64,000 nucleotides of DNA from Branchiostoma floridae. Lineage: Eukaryota; Chordata; Leptocardii; Amphioxiformes; Branchiostomatidae. The stretch covers positions 12,125,786 through 12,189,785 of the forward strand of contig NC_049992.1 in NCBI RefSeq assembly GCF_000003815.2, written 5' to 3'. Below the pieces are notes generated by a model. That model had not been told where the DNA came from and did no database searches. It worked only from the letters and a program-made list of their open reading frames with translations. Of this stretch, positions 62,301-64,000 are shown in pieces (position 1 is the first letter of the stretch; the number at the start of each line of letters is the position of its first letter). Made by a program: the position numbers and the translations under genes.

Positions 62301-63430
62301 AGGCACTTATTTTTCCTTTGCATTTATGCAGAATTTTCTACATATTAATTTGAGCCTCCTTGCAAACTGGTCATCTCAGAAAGATTACATTTTTTGTCAG
62401 TTTTTTACCTCCTTCTTTGTTGTATTCAGAGCTTGATTACATTTGCACTCATGTCATAATTTTTTAAGATTTATTTTTCTCCACTTGTTGTAGATGGCGA
62501 AGAACCCGCTATGTGTGTACTTGGACTATGAAGACCAAAATCGGTATGTACAATATTCCATGTAGTTGAACATCATTTCCCCTTGTGTGCTATTAAAGCT
62601 ATCGTTTGAGGCAGTGACAACAGTCCCATTTTGAGGTTATTGAAGCTGTTATGGACAGGTGTACTTTCTCTGTGGTTATGAAGAAATCATGGCCAACCAA
62701 TTTTCAAAGTCTGCACAAGTTACTATTCACATCAGAGGCATATTTCACAAAAGCTACCTACTACATTTATAGGAATCATGAAATGTTTTGTTTCTATTCA
62801 AGATGCATACTCAATGCATGTGTCATTATTACACAGTTTATTCAACCCATCTGGGTGTGAGGTGAGGGAGAGGAAGAAGTCCTACACCATCTGCCAGTGT
62901 TTCCACCTCACAGCGTTTGCTGTCTTAACAGAACTGGTCACACCAGTAAGGGCTTTCCTGCATTTACAACACTCACGTAGTCCAAGATATTATTTTGCAG
63001 TCTTCTCGTTTTCTTGTGATCGTCAATGTTAGTTTTACAACATTTTTACATATTTAATCGCCGATATTTTTTTCTTACAGGAACCAAAAGTCATGTTACC
63101 GACTACTAACCTTCCATGGATTGGCCAGGTTGTTGCCATGGCAACACTGAGCATTACACTGCTGATCTTCCTATGGCTCAGGTATATTGTTGCCTACACA
63201 GTTCCTGACAGTTTGACAGTTGTCTTTACTTCATTTTAAAATGTAACAGGGCAAAATCAAACAATAGCTAGGAGCGAAACCTAACATGGAGAAATCTTTT
63301 GTTAATAATATTTTTTTTCAATTTCAGAACTCACCTGGATACATCTGGTTACCTATTCCTACTCCTCACAGTCTGTCTGTTGGCCATTGAGGTCACCATC
63401 TTTGTAGGGATGGAAAAAACAGACAAATGG
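20277..63430 (+). CDS. Giant mosaic adhesion G-protein-coupled receptor (3' truncated by window)
   Basis: About 65 exons join in consistent reading phase from a signal peptide to the second transmembrane helix, giving about 3,820 residues before the right edge. The C-terminal order TSP1 x6, HRM, GAIN, GPS ([12 protein letters not shown]), TM1, TM2 defines an adhesion GPCR; domains N-terminal to this are listed separately. The receptor should sit in the plasma membrane, self-cleave at the GPS and signal through G proteins via its tethered Thr-Ala-Phe peptide. The exons show no in-frame stop, poly(A)-like break or second signal-peptide exon required by phase. Two N-gaps lie inside; 40523-40622 removes the end of one coding exon. 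TM3-TM7 and the tail are outside the window. Human ADGRB (BAI) receptors share CUB/TSP1/HRM/GAIN order but lack the lectin, kringle, FN3 and CPW-WPC parts. That it is a single transcript is inferred. Confidence 0.85.
20594..20833 (+). CDS. Kringle domain (residues ~30-109)
   Basis: One phase 1-1 exon encodes a complete kringle with six cysteines in canonical spacing and the landmarks [32 protein letters not shown] and CDIPDC. The lysine-binding anionic pair, usually Asp-x-Asp after NP, reads D-G-W here, so plasminogen-type lysine binding is doubtful; a Trp-Trp pair precedes the fifth cysteine. It is the most N-terminal module of the receptor. Confidence 0.95.
20899..21094. mobile_element. MITE with GCTAGTTYACC ends, copy A
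   Basis: Inverted ends GTAAGGCTAGTTTACCTTTA and TAATGGTGAACTAGCATTAC delimit 196 bases. A second copy is at 45365-45583, sharing TTTATCCGTTG and the GACTTGATATCC / GACTTCATATCC core. Intron after the kringle exon. Confidence 0.7.
21230..21415. mobile_element. LINE 3'-end-like fragment
   Basis: The segment ends GACTCCAGGAAGAGTAG ... CACTAATGGAGATCGCAATA followed by (AAAC)n. This resembles the 3' untranslated tail of CR1/L2-type retrotransposons in invertebrate genomes, where short 5'-truncated copies with simple tails are common. No reverse transcriptase remnant is seen. The left limit is approximate. Confidence 0.45.
21420..21572. mobile_element. GATTTTGGA inverted-repeat element, degraded copy
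   Basis: Contains CAAATAATAGCC, GCAACTGGACAAGATTTTGG and GTCAGACATTTCA, matching the left arm of the elements at 31305-31467 and 42905-43420. The right arm is not intact. Confidence 0.5.
21852..22773. mobile_element. 922-base TIR element with palindromic GTAACAAACGTTACC repeats
   Basis: Ends are CTCGTTCTCATTTAAATGTC and GACATTTCAATGAGAACGAG, about 25 bases of inverted repeat. Inside, the near-palindrome GTAACAAACGTTACC occurs at 22237-22251 and 22419-22433, and as a facing pair at 22577-22607. No open reading frame resembles a transposase, so it is probably non-autonomous. It lies in the intron between the kringle and first F5/8C exons. Confidence 0.65.
23053..23234. mobile_element. Pogo/mariner-like MITE with TA flanks
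   Basis: TACAGTCAAACCTGT at the left and ACAGGTTTGACTGTA at the right form 15-base perfect ends including TA dinucleotides. The interior has repeated GTGGCCACTATRGACAGGTGG. Such ends with TA duplication are typical of pogo/Tc1-mariner-derived MITEs. Confidence 0.75.
23639..24064 (+). CDS. F5/8 type C (CBM32-like) domain (residues ~110-251)
   Basis: A 142-residue phase 1-1 exon. Landmarks of the galactose-binding-like beta-sandwich are [42 protein letters not shown] and the C-terminal WLREVNFFG. It has no cysteines, unlike the disulfide-bonded discoidin copies later in the protein, so it resembles CBM32-type carbohydrate modules. The specificity cannot be read. Confidence 0.85.
25622..25876 (+). 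CDS. PAN/apple-like domain 1 (residues ~252-336)
   Basis: An 85-residue phase 1-1 exon with eight cysteines, including [16 protein letters not shown] and CYLKRKLC, which matches the alpha-helix plus strand core of PAN/apple modules. Such modules mediate protein-protein or protein-glycan contacts. Donor GTTTGT is weaker than neighbours but phase-consistent. Confidence 0.75.
26375..26788 (+). CDS. Fucolectin (FTP) domain 1 (residues ~337-474)
   Basis: A 138-residue phase 1-1 exon of the eel fucolectin/tachylectin-4 fold: [44 protein letters not shown] and LCEVEVYE. It keeps R-x-D-x(4)-R, the C-terminal part of the fucose-binding signature, but no His at the usual distance upstream, so fucose binding is possible but not assured. 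Confidence 0.92.
27164..27586 (+). CDS. Fucolectin (FTP) domain 2 (residues ~475-615)
   Basis: A tandem homologue of the preceding domain in one 141-residue phase 1-1 exon, with [47 protein letters not shown] and LCEVEVYGG. The fucose-contacting Arg in RxD is replaced by His and the following basic residue is lost. It has therefore probably diverged in ligand. Confidence 0.92.
28217..32293 (+). CDS. IgGFc-binding-type region with Asp-rich metal motif (residues ~616-1086)
   Basis: Six exons: 28217-28392, 28839-29076, 29797-29955, 30299-30504, 30732-30853 and 31782-32293, with phases 0, 1, 1, 0, 2, 1. The protein matches the repeat-like N-terminal region of IgGFc-binding proteins: [76 protein letters not shown] and [13 protein letters not shown]. 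The last exon adds [16 protein letters not shown] and [14 protein letters not shown], an Asp-rich putative calcium-binding motif that often follows this domain in deuterostome surface proteins. The biochemical role is unknown; the family is linked to mucosal and gel-forming secreted proteins. Confidence 0.88.
30178..30207. repeat. (AATAC)n microsatellite
   Basis: Five copies of ACAAT/AATAC in the intron between two IgGFc-region exons. Confidence 0.9.
31305..31467. mobile_element. GATTTTGGA inverted-repeat element, copy 2
   Basis: TATCTTTCGTCAGTGACA and CACTGGCGGTGTCGC surround stacked GACAGTGTCACT palindromes. The right end TTTCCAAAATCATATAAGG matches the family at 42905-43420. Lies in the intron before the last IgGFc exon. 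Confidence 0.55.
33000..35230 (+). CDS. Discoidin (F5/8C) domain (residues ~1087-1243)
   Basis: Exons 33000-33181, 34739-34888 and 35092-35230, with phases 0, 0, 1. This is a canonical discoidin domain: [78 protein letters not shown]. The first and last cysteines form the expected disulfide pair. These domains bind phosphatidylserine, collagen or glycans. The first intron carries a tandem repeat and the 253-N gap. Confidence 0.95.
33685..34022. repeat. Local tandem duplications adjoining an assembly gap
   Basis: A block of about 57 bases starting ATGTCATACAT recurs near 33685 and 33789 (period 104). A 43-base block containing GTAATACTTGTAGGATTGG recurs near 33862 and 33980, the second copy ending at the N run. 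Repetition probably caused the gap. Confidence 0.75.
34023..34275. other. Assembly gap (253 N)
   Basis: A run of 253 N in the intron between the first two discoidin exons. Those exons join correctly in phase 0, so no coding sequence need be missing. Confidence 0.99.
34290..34700. repeat. Dispersed repeat-like segment
   Basis: The text around GGCTGTCTCTCGGATAGG, GAGGTCCCGTGTTTGAG and GTTAAAGAACCCACCACAC resembles a family of short interspersed sequences in marine invertebrates, with a degenerate B-box-like GGTCCCGTGTTTGAG. The block CACCTGAGT-GCGGCCGAATG / CACCTGAGTTGTGCAAAATG is repeated about 60 bases apart. The class is uncertain. Confidence 0.35.
35621..36321 (+). CDS. C-type lectin domain 1 (residues ~1244-1382)
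   Basis: Exons 35621-35789 (phase 2) and 36074-36321 (phase 1). A long-form CTLD with [55 protein letters not shown] and YICEV. The calcium-site motif EPN reads EPS and WND reads WVD, so classical mannose or galactose binding is unlikely to be intact. Confidence 0.95.
36344..36530. mobile_element. Long near-perfect palindrome (foldback MITE)
   Basis: Arms of about 80 bases (36344-36421 and 36449-36530) mirror each other: TACCCCCCTCACATTAGGCG ... CGCCTAATGTGAGGGGGGTA, with GATTCGATC, GAGCTC and GGCATGACCCTGA inside. The ends read TATA. The low divergence between arms suggests a recent insertion. It is only 22 bases downstream of the donor of a C-type lectin exon. Confidence 0.8.
36873..37076 (+). 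CDS. Short orphan module between the lectins (residues ~1383-1450)
   Basis: A 68-residue phase 1-1 exon with [38 protein letters not shown] and SWYIGQDVG. The pattern of Gly-Thr-Tyr, R-P-V-Y-K, a Tyr strand, then W-x-I-G recalls a small beta-rich module seen repeatedly in protist and invertebrate surface proteins, but no named family is assigned. It has a single cysteine and may be only the N-terminal half of such a unit. Confidence 0.75.
37119..37215. repeat. Foldback MITE-like element, copy B
   Basis: GATTTCTACCAGGG ... CTTGCTGCCCT and its inverse AGGGCAGAGAGTGCAAGGAG ... GGTAGAAATCGG meet at AAAA. It matches the outer ends of the element at 440-655. Confidence 0.7.
37856..39157 (+). CDS. 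C-type lectin domain 2 (residues ~1451-1580)
   Basis: Exons 37856-38123 (phase 2) and 39036-39157 (phase 1). A CTLD with [57 protein letters not shown] and FICQI. No EPN/QPD and no WND motif is present, so calcium-dependent sugar binding is not expected. The 912-base intron carries a GC-richer, promoter-like stretch. Confidence 0.93.
38556..38608 (+). promoter_or_regulatory. Promoter-like motif cluster inside an intron
   Basis: CRE-like TGACGTAA (38556-38563) lies about 25 bases before AAAATGGCGGGAAAATGGC (38587-38605), which overlays YY1-type AAAATGGC and E2F-type GGCGGGAAAA. CG dinucleotides are frequent from about 38310 to 38610. It is a possible internal transcription start within the C-type lectin 2 intron. 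Inference from motifs only. Confidence 0.3.
39623..39733 (+). CDS. Linker exon after C-type lectin 2
   Basis: A 37-residue phase 1-1 exon with [27 protein letters not shown] and a single late cysteine. Acceptor TTTGTGCAG and donor GTATGG fit. No domain is recognised; it may be a partial module or spacer. Confidence 0.65.
40405..41534 (+). CDS. Discoidin (F5/8C) domain, interrupted by gap (residues ~1618-1758)
   Basis: Exon 40405 runs into the N gap at 40523 after NSPSG. Exons 40985-41137 (phase 0) and 41384-41534 (phase 1) continue with [53 protein letters not shown] and MRVDVLG. The end of the first exon and its donor are hidden, probably about a dozen residues. The usual first cysteine (C-x-x-P-L-G) is Asp/Glu/Asn, and the last (L-G-C) is Leu, so the conserved disulfide is absent as a pair. 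Confidence 0.9.
40523..40622. other. Assembly gap (100 N) inside a coding exon
   Basis: Exactly 100 N, a common placeholder for a gap of unknown size. It removes the 3' end of the first exon of the second discoidin domain. Confidence 0.99.
41894..42181 (+). CDS. SUEL-type galactose/rhamnose-binding lectin domain (residues ~1758-1854)
   Basis: A 96-residue phase 1-1 exon with eight cysteines in the D-galactoside/L-rhamnose lectin pattern: [52 protein letters not shown]. The YGR and DPC-x-G-T-x-K-Y-L motifs of rhamnose-binding lectins are retained, so sugar binding is plausible. The same domain occurs in latrophilin-type adhesion GPCRs. Confidence 0.95.
42655..42801 (+). CDS. Thrombospondin type 1 repeat 1
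   Basis: A 49-residue phase 1-1 exon starting [10 protein letters not shown], with six cysteines and [17 protein letters not shown]. The W-x-x-W C-mannosylation motif is present. The O-fucose site C-x-x-S/T-C-G is altered (Tyr). Confidence 0.92.
42905..43420. mobile_element. GATTTTGGA inverted-repeat element split by a nested transposon
   Basis: Left arm CAAATAGTAATTACTCAAGC then GGATATGATTTTGGA; right arm TCCAAAATCATATCC ... GAGTAATTACTATTTG. The right arm is interrupted at 43069-43382 by another transposon. Stacked GACAGTGTCAGTGACAGTG lies at the centre. Relatives are at 21420-21572 and 31305-31467. Confidence 0.75.
43069..43382. mobile_element. Non-autonomous TIR transposon, copy 3 (nested, inverted)
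   Basis: Ends CAGGGCTCAAAAT and ATTTTGAGCCCTA with GGTGCACC-type subterminal palindromes. The core is the reverse of the one at 6402-6762. Flanks are CAGTT (43064-43068) and TAGTT (43383-43387), consistent with a 5-base duplication with one later change. Confidence 0.8.
43945..44091 (+). CDS. Thrombospondin type 1 repeat 2
   Basis: A 49-residue phase 1-1 exon: [20 protein letters not shown] then four further cysteines. It carries both the W-x-x-W C-mannosylation motif and C-S-I-T-C-G for O-fucosylation. Confidence 0.93.
44495..45953 (+). CDS. MAM domain (residues ~1953-2102)
   Basis: Exons 44495-44611, 44732-44885, 45204-45315 and 45887-45953, with phases 1, 2, 0, 1. MAM landmarks are [55 protein letters not shown] and [21 protein letters not shown]. 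The first intron is GC-AG: AAG then GCAAGA at 44612, and no GT donor restores phase. MAM domains act in cell adhesion and receptor dimerisation. Confidence 0.85.
45365..45583. mobile_element. MITE with GCTAGTTCACC ends, copy B
   Basis: Ends TAGCGCTAGTTCACCTTTAT and ATAAAGGTGAACTAGCGTTA. An internal GGTTTCAAATTTG / CAAATTTGAAACC palindrome lies near the centre. Related to 20899-21094. In a MAM intron. Confidence 0.75.
45718..45805. repeat. Two-copy tandem repeat (about 43 bases)
   Basis: GTACAATGTAGTTGTA(C/A)TTG followed by CTATGTAAGTAGCTGT occurs twice in a row in a MAM intron. Confidence 0.8.
46458..46643 (+). CDS. CPW-WPC domain (residues ~2103-2164)
   Basis: A single 62-residue phase 1-1 exon between the MAM and CUB domains. 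It reads [25 protein letters not shown], an [11 protein letters not shown] helix-like stretch, and ends VRWPC. This is six cysteines in about 61 residues, with the paired CP-x(n)-W and WPC motifs and conserved aromatics that define the CPW-WPC family, described from Plasmodium surface proteins and other alveolates. Its function is unknown. The exon has normal splice sites (TTCTCAG / GTGTGT) and is in frame with its neighbours, so it is an integral part of the receptor. The assignment rests on motif spacing recalled from the family; no profile search was run. Confidence 0.8.
46770..46969. mobile_element. 200-base MITE
   Basis: Inverted ends CATAATTTCACCAGGTGCCA and TAGCACCTGGTAGAATTATG, followed inwards by ATACCGCCAC / GTGGCGGTAT. 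No coding capacity. Lies in the intron after the CPW-WPC exon. Confidence 0.75.
47256..47450. mobile_element. MITE with TACTGTAAATGC ends, copy B
   Basis: Ends TACTGTAAATGC and GCATTTACAGTA. The interior has four copies of ACCGCGAAATTAAATC and TTCGCGG, a CG-rich pattern unlike the surrounding intron. Related to 4349-4565. Confidence 0.75.
47514..48363 (+). CDS. CUB domain (residues ~2165-2287)
   Basis: Exons 47514-47602 (phase 0) and 48084-48363 (phase 1). CUB hallmarks are [49 protein letters not shown] and [11 protein letters not shown]. The Asp residues of the calcium-site motif around KDSLTFYDG are retained. BAI1 and BAI3 also carry a CUB domain N-terminal to TSP1 repeats. Confidence 0.94.
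48925..49194 (+). CDS. PAN/apple-like domain 2 (residues ~2288-2377)
   Basis: A 90-residue phase 1-1 exon with [36 protein letters not shown] and a final cysteine. The helix with Cys-x3-Cys and the following Cys-Trp-Gly-Tyr strand resembles PAN/WSC-type modules. The family call is tentative. Confidence 0.6.
49618..50193 (+). CDS. PAN/apple-like domain 3 (residues ~2378-2469)
   Basis: Exons 49618-49766 (phase 0) and 50067-50193 (phase 1). The layout is homologous to the preceding domain: [20 protein letters not shown], then AYTWI and KCYGR, ending KYSGIKV. It differs from domain 2 by an internal intron. Confidence 0.6.
50581..50829 (+). CDS. Fibronectin type III-like domain 1
   Basis: An 83-residue phase 1-1 exon with [32 protein letters not shown], a TIYVRAFE strand and a VVTATTS ending typical of FN3 boundaries. 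It lacks the strong core Trp, so it is a divergent copy. Confidence 0.65.
51152..51853 (+). CDS. Fibronectin type III-like domain 2
   Basis: Exons 51152-51294 (phase 0, weak donor GTTACT) and 51700-51853 (phase 1). Features are [27 protein letters not shown], then [18 protein letters not shown] and a terminal Thr/Ser-rich strand. The FN3 core Trp (IKW) and the G-L-x(2)-G-x-x-Y motif are present. Confidence 0.7.
52042..52689 (+). CDS. Fibronectin type III-like domain 3
   Basis: Exons 52042-52172 (phase 0) and 52563-52689 (phase 1): [20 protein letters not shown], then [20 protein letters not shown] and VTLTVTT. Between them 52475-52495 (21 bases, phase 0-0, flanked by CTTCAG and GTATGT) could be a micro-exon adding DVELQLK. 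Confidence 0.78.
52706..53160. repeat. Degenerate minisatellite in FN3 intron
   Basis: About ten imperfect copies of a unit near 40 bases, with core CTTGGTGCTGAA and ACCTTCCATATTGTTCTGTC. Two more copies occur at 53715-53770. The tract gives a long but meaningless plus-strand reading frame. Confidence 0.85.
53508..54053 (+). CDS. Fibronectin type III-like domain 4
   Basis: Exons 53508-53616 (phase 2) and 53893-54053 (phase 1): [32 protein letters not shown], then [20 protein letters not shown] and TLTVC. The FN3 core Trp and Tyr are present. Confidence 0.82.
54340..54779 (+). CDS. Fibronectin type III domain 5
   Basis: Exons 54340-54494 (phase 0) and 54638-54779 (phase 1): [31 protein letters not shown], then [18 protein letters not shown] and a QATG end. 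It shares the two-exon structure with FN3 domains 2-4. Confidence 0.85.
55034..55360 (+). CDS. Fibronectin type III domain 6 (last)
   Basis: A single 109-residue phase 1-1 exon: [20 protein letters not shown], a hydrophilic insertion rich in Asn/Lys, [30 protein letters not shown]. It is the clearest FN3 of the series. An internal near-repeat ([17 protein letters not shown]) suggests a small tandem expansion in the loop. Confidence 0.88.
55937..56128 (+). CDS. Thrombospondin type 1 repeat 3
   Basis: A 64-residue phase 1-1 exon: [25 protein letters not shown], and three later cysteines. It has an extra Gly-Ser before the first cysteine and a longer middle loop than its neighbours. C-S-K-S-C-G is an O-fucose-type site. 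Confidence 0.88.
56537..56707 (+). CDS. Thrombospondin type 1 repeat 4
   Basis: A 57-residue phase 1-1 exon: [42 protein letters not shown]-x-x-W is retained. The glycine after the second cysteine is Asn, which weakens the O-fucose consensus. Confidence 0.94.
56808..56946. mobile_element. MITE-like inverted repeat
   Basis: TAATCTCCAAGCAGATCCTA with CGGTGCC at the left and GGCACC/GCACCGTGGATCTGG with GAGATTA at the right form imperfect inverted ends. An inner AGTATCAAA / TTTGATACT pair is also seen. Lies between TSP1 exons. Confidence 0.55.
57162..57317 (+). CDS. Thrombospondin type 1 repeat 5
   Basis: A 52-residue phase 1-1 exon: [39 protein letters not shown]. It has a valid O-fucose site (C-S-E-T-C-G) and W-x-x-W. 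Confidence 0.94.
57750..57938 (+). CDS. Thrombospondin type 1 repeat 6
   Basis: A 63-residue phase 1-1 exon: [34 protein letters not shown], an Asp/His-rich loop, and CFLKECPG. W-x-x-W and C-T-V-T-C-G are retained. Confidence 0.94.
58270..58431 (+). CDS. Thrombospondin type 1 repeat 7
   Basis: A 54-residue phase 1-1 exon: [38 protein letters not shown]-x-x-W is retained. C-S-V-S-C is followed by Asp rather than Gly. Confidence 0.93.
58571..58798 (+). CDS. Thrombospondin type 1 repeat 8 (last)
   Basis: A 76-residue phase 1-1 exon: [43 protein letters not shown], then a Pro-rich spacer. The donor (GTTGGT at 58799) is weak but is the only nearby one in phase 1. The HRM domain follows directly. 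Confidence 0.92.
59074..59600 (+). CDS. HRM (hormone receptor) domain (residues ~3402-3460)
   Basis: Exons 59074-59157 (phase 1) and 59506-59600 (phase 0): [41 protein letters not shown]. This fits the HRM pattern (Cys, Trp, Ala-Gly, Cys-x-x-Gly, Arg-x-Cys, Trp, Cys). It sits just before the GAIN domain as in BAI, CELSR and latrophilin receptors. The first acceptor forces phase 1, since phase 0 meets a stop. Confidence 0.88.
59841..62945 (+). CDS. GAIN domain with GPS autoproteolysis motif (residues ~3461-3754)
   Basis: Exons 59841-60032, 60608-60676, 61149-61269, 61606-61752, 61867-61948, 62141-62252, 62494-62543 and 62837-62945, with phases 0, 0, 1, 1, 2, 0, 2, 0. The helical subdomain has the LNGPLQDN region and a Lys/Ile helix. 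The beta part includes [31 protein letters not shown] and VTIKIHH. The GPS has cysteines in [13 protein letters not shown] and [12 protein letters not shown]. The cleavage tripeptide His-Leu/Thr is intact, so self-cleavage is expected, leaving a tethered agonist starting TAFAVL. The two usual GPS tryptophans are replaced (Leu in VYLD, Phe before NPSGC). Confidence 0.92.
60064..60427. mobile_element. 364-base TIR transposon in GAIN intron
   Basis: Ends AGGCCACACCAATTTAATTT and AAATTAAATTGGTGTGGCCT, continuing inwards through CTTGGTTCACGGATT and its inverse, about 34 bases of inverted repeat. The AT-rich core has no coding capacity. Confidence 0.8.
63081..63430 (+). CDS. Transmembrane helices 1 and 2 of 7TM_2 domain (partial)
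   Basis: Exons 63081-63181 (phase 2) and 63328-63430 (phase 0). The first gives [20 protein letters not shown] (TM1) following the tethered peptide. The second gives [20 protein letters not shown] (TM2) and an extracellular MEKTDKW start. Spacing and the short first intracellular loop (RTHLDTSG) fit secretin/adhesion GPCRs. TM3-TM7 lie beyond the right edge. Confidence 0.88.
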
Positions 63431-64000
63431 GTAAGTCAAACTGTTTTGGAATGATGCTTACAAAAAATTATAACAATGGTATCATTGCATGCATGCAACA
63501 AAGCATAGTGTTGTTCAATAGGGTTTTACATTCAATCTGCATTAACATCAATTTGACATTGATTAGATTAAATTACATGTAATTGATGGAATAGACAAGA
63601 TAGGGCCATGATGGGTAAAATATGGCTTAAAAAATTAAATGTCATGTAAGAAGTTAGTCATAATATGAAAAACCTTGATATTAAATGATACTAAAACATA
63701 TCGAAAGTTTAAAAAAAGGTTTGTCAGGAGAGTAGTCTGAATTGAGTTACAGCACAGTATGCTGCCTCGCAAATTGAACTCAAAGTTGCTGGCTATGGGA
63801 CTTTTCCAACTATGACACGAGTGCAGGCATCAGCCCTCCCCAAATGGTCGAGGGCCTCTTGTGCCATCTTTGCACACTGCCAAGCCTTTCTCTGGTGTCC
63901 CACCTGTGCCATTAGGCCAGGGCCCTGCTAGAGCCTTAATCAGCCTTGTCTCAGACCTTCCCAGGGGCAAGGAGGTAAATAAGTACCTGTAGGTAACCCC
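63431..64000. other. Terminal intron of the receptor
   Basis: Starts with the donor GTAAGT after TM2. From about 63740 the composition becomes more GC-rich (CAGCCCTCCCCAAATGGTCG, GCCAGGGCCCTGCTAGAGCC) and resembles a dispersed repeat rather than an exon. No open 7TM segment was recognised. Confidence 0.5.

Noticed and set aside
20277-63430. Two or more adjacent genes instead of one receptor
   Set aside because: Every junction examined is phase-compatible and no internal exon requires a new start. The only signal-like internal start (26344) is explained by a polypyrimidine tract. The single-gene view is kept, but transcript proof is lacking.

Overview
Eukaryotic DNA from an invertebrate chordate, most likely an amphioxus (Branchiostoma). 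The evidence is short GT-AG exons in AT-rich introns, clear orthologues of vertebrate PEX5 and PDE6D, and a mosaic receptor combining fucolectin, IgGFc-binding, SUEL, kringle and thrombospondin modules. Many short inverted-repeat transposons sit in the introns. The species call is inference. Exon limits were set by eye from splice signals, reading-phase continuity and family motifs; no alignment was run.

Layout. 1-1257 (minus): first coding exons of PEX5, the peroxisomal PTS1 receptor, running off the left edge. About 3440-3887: a promoter-like segment with ETS, CRE and YY1 motifs. 3888-14581 (plus): complete PDE6D, five coding exons, 147 residues, plus a possible alternative first exon at 7702-7727. 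14582-20267: intergenic, with repeats and one candidate exon. 20277-63430 (plus): one very large gene running off the right edge.

The large gene is read as an adhesion GPCR. About 65 exons give roughly 3,820 residues up to the second transmembrane helix, apart from one assembly gap. Domain order: signal peptide, kringle, F5/8C, PAN, two fucolectins, IgGFc-binding region with an Asp-rich motif, discoidin, C-type lectin, a short orphan module, C-type lectin, discoidin (broken by the gap), SUEL lectin, two TSP1, MAM, CPW-WPC, CUB, two PAN-like, six FN3-like, six TSP1, HRM, GAIN with GPS (His-Leu/Thr), TM1, TM2. Almost every module is bounded by phase-1 introns. The array of glycan- and protein-binding modules on a self-cleaving GPCR suggests a cell-surface recognition receptor; ligand and biology are unknown.

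The most unusual element is the CPW-WPC domain, a six-cysteine module described mainly from Plasmodium and relatives. Two N-gaps (34023-34275 and 40523-40622) interrupt the gene; the second falls inside a coding exon.
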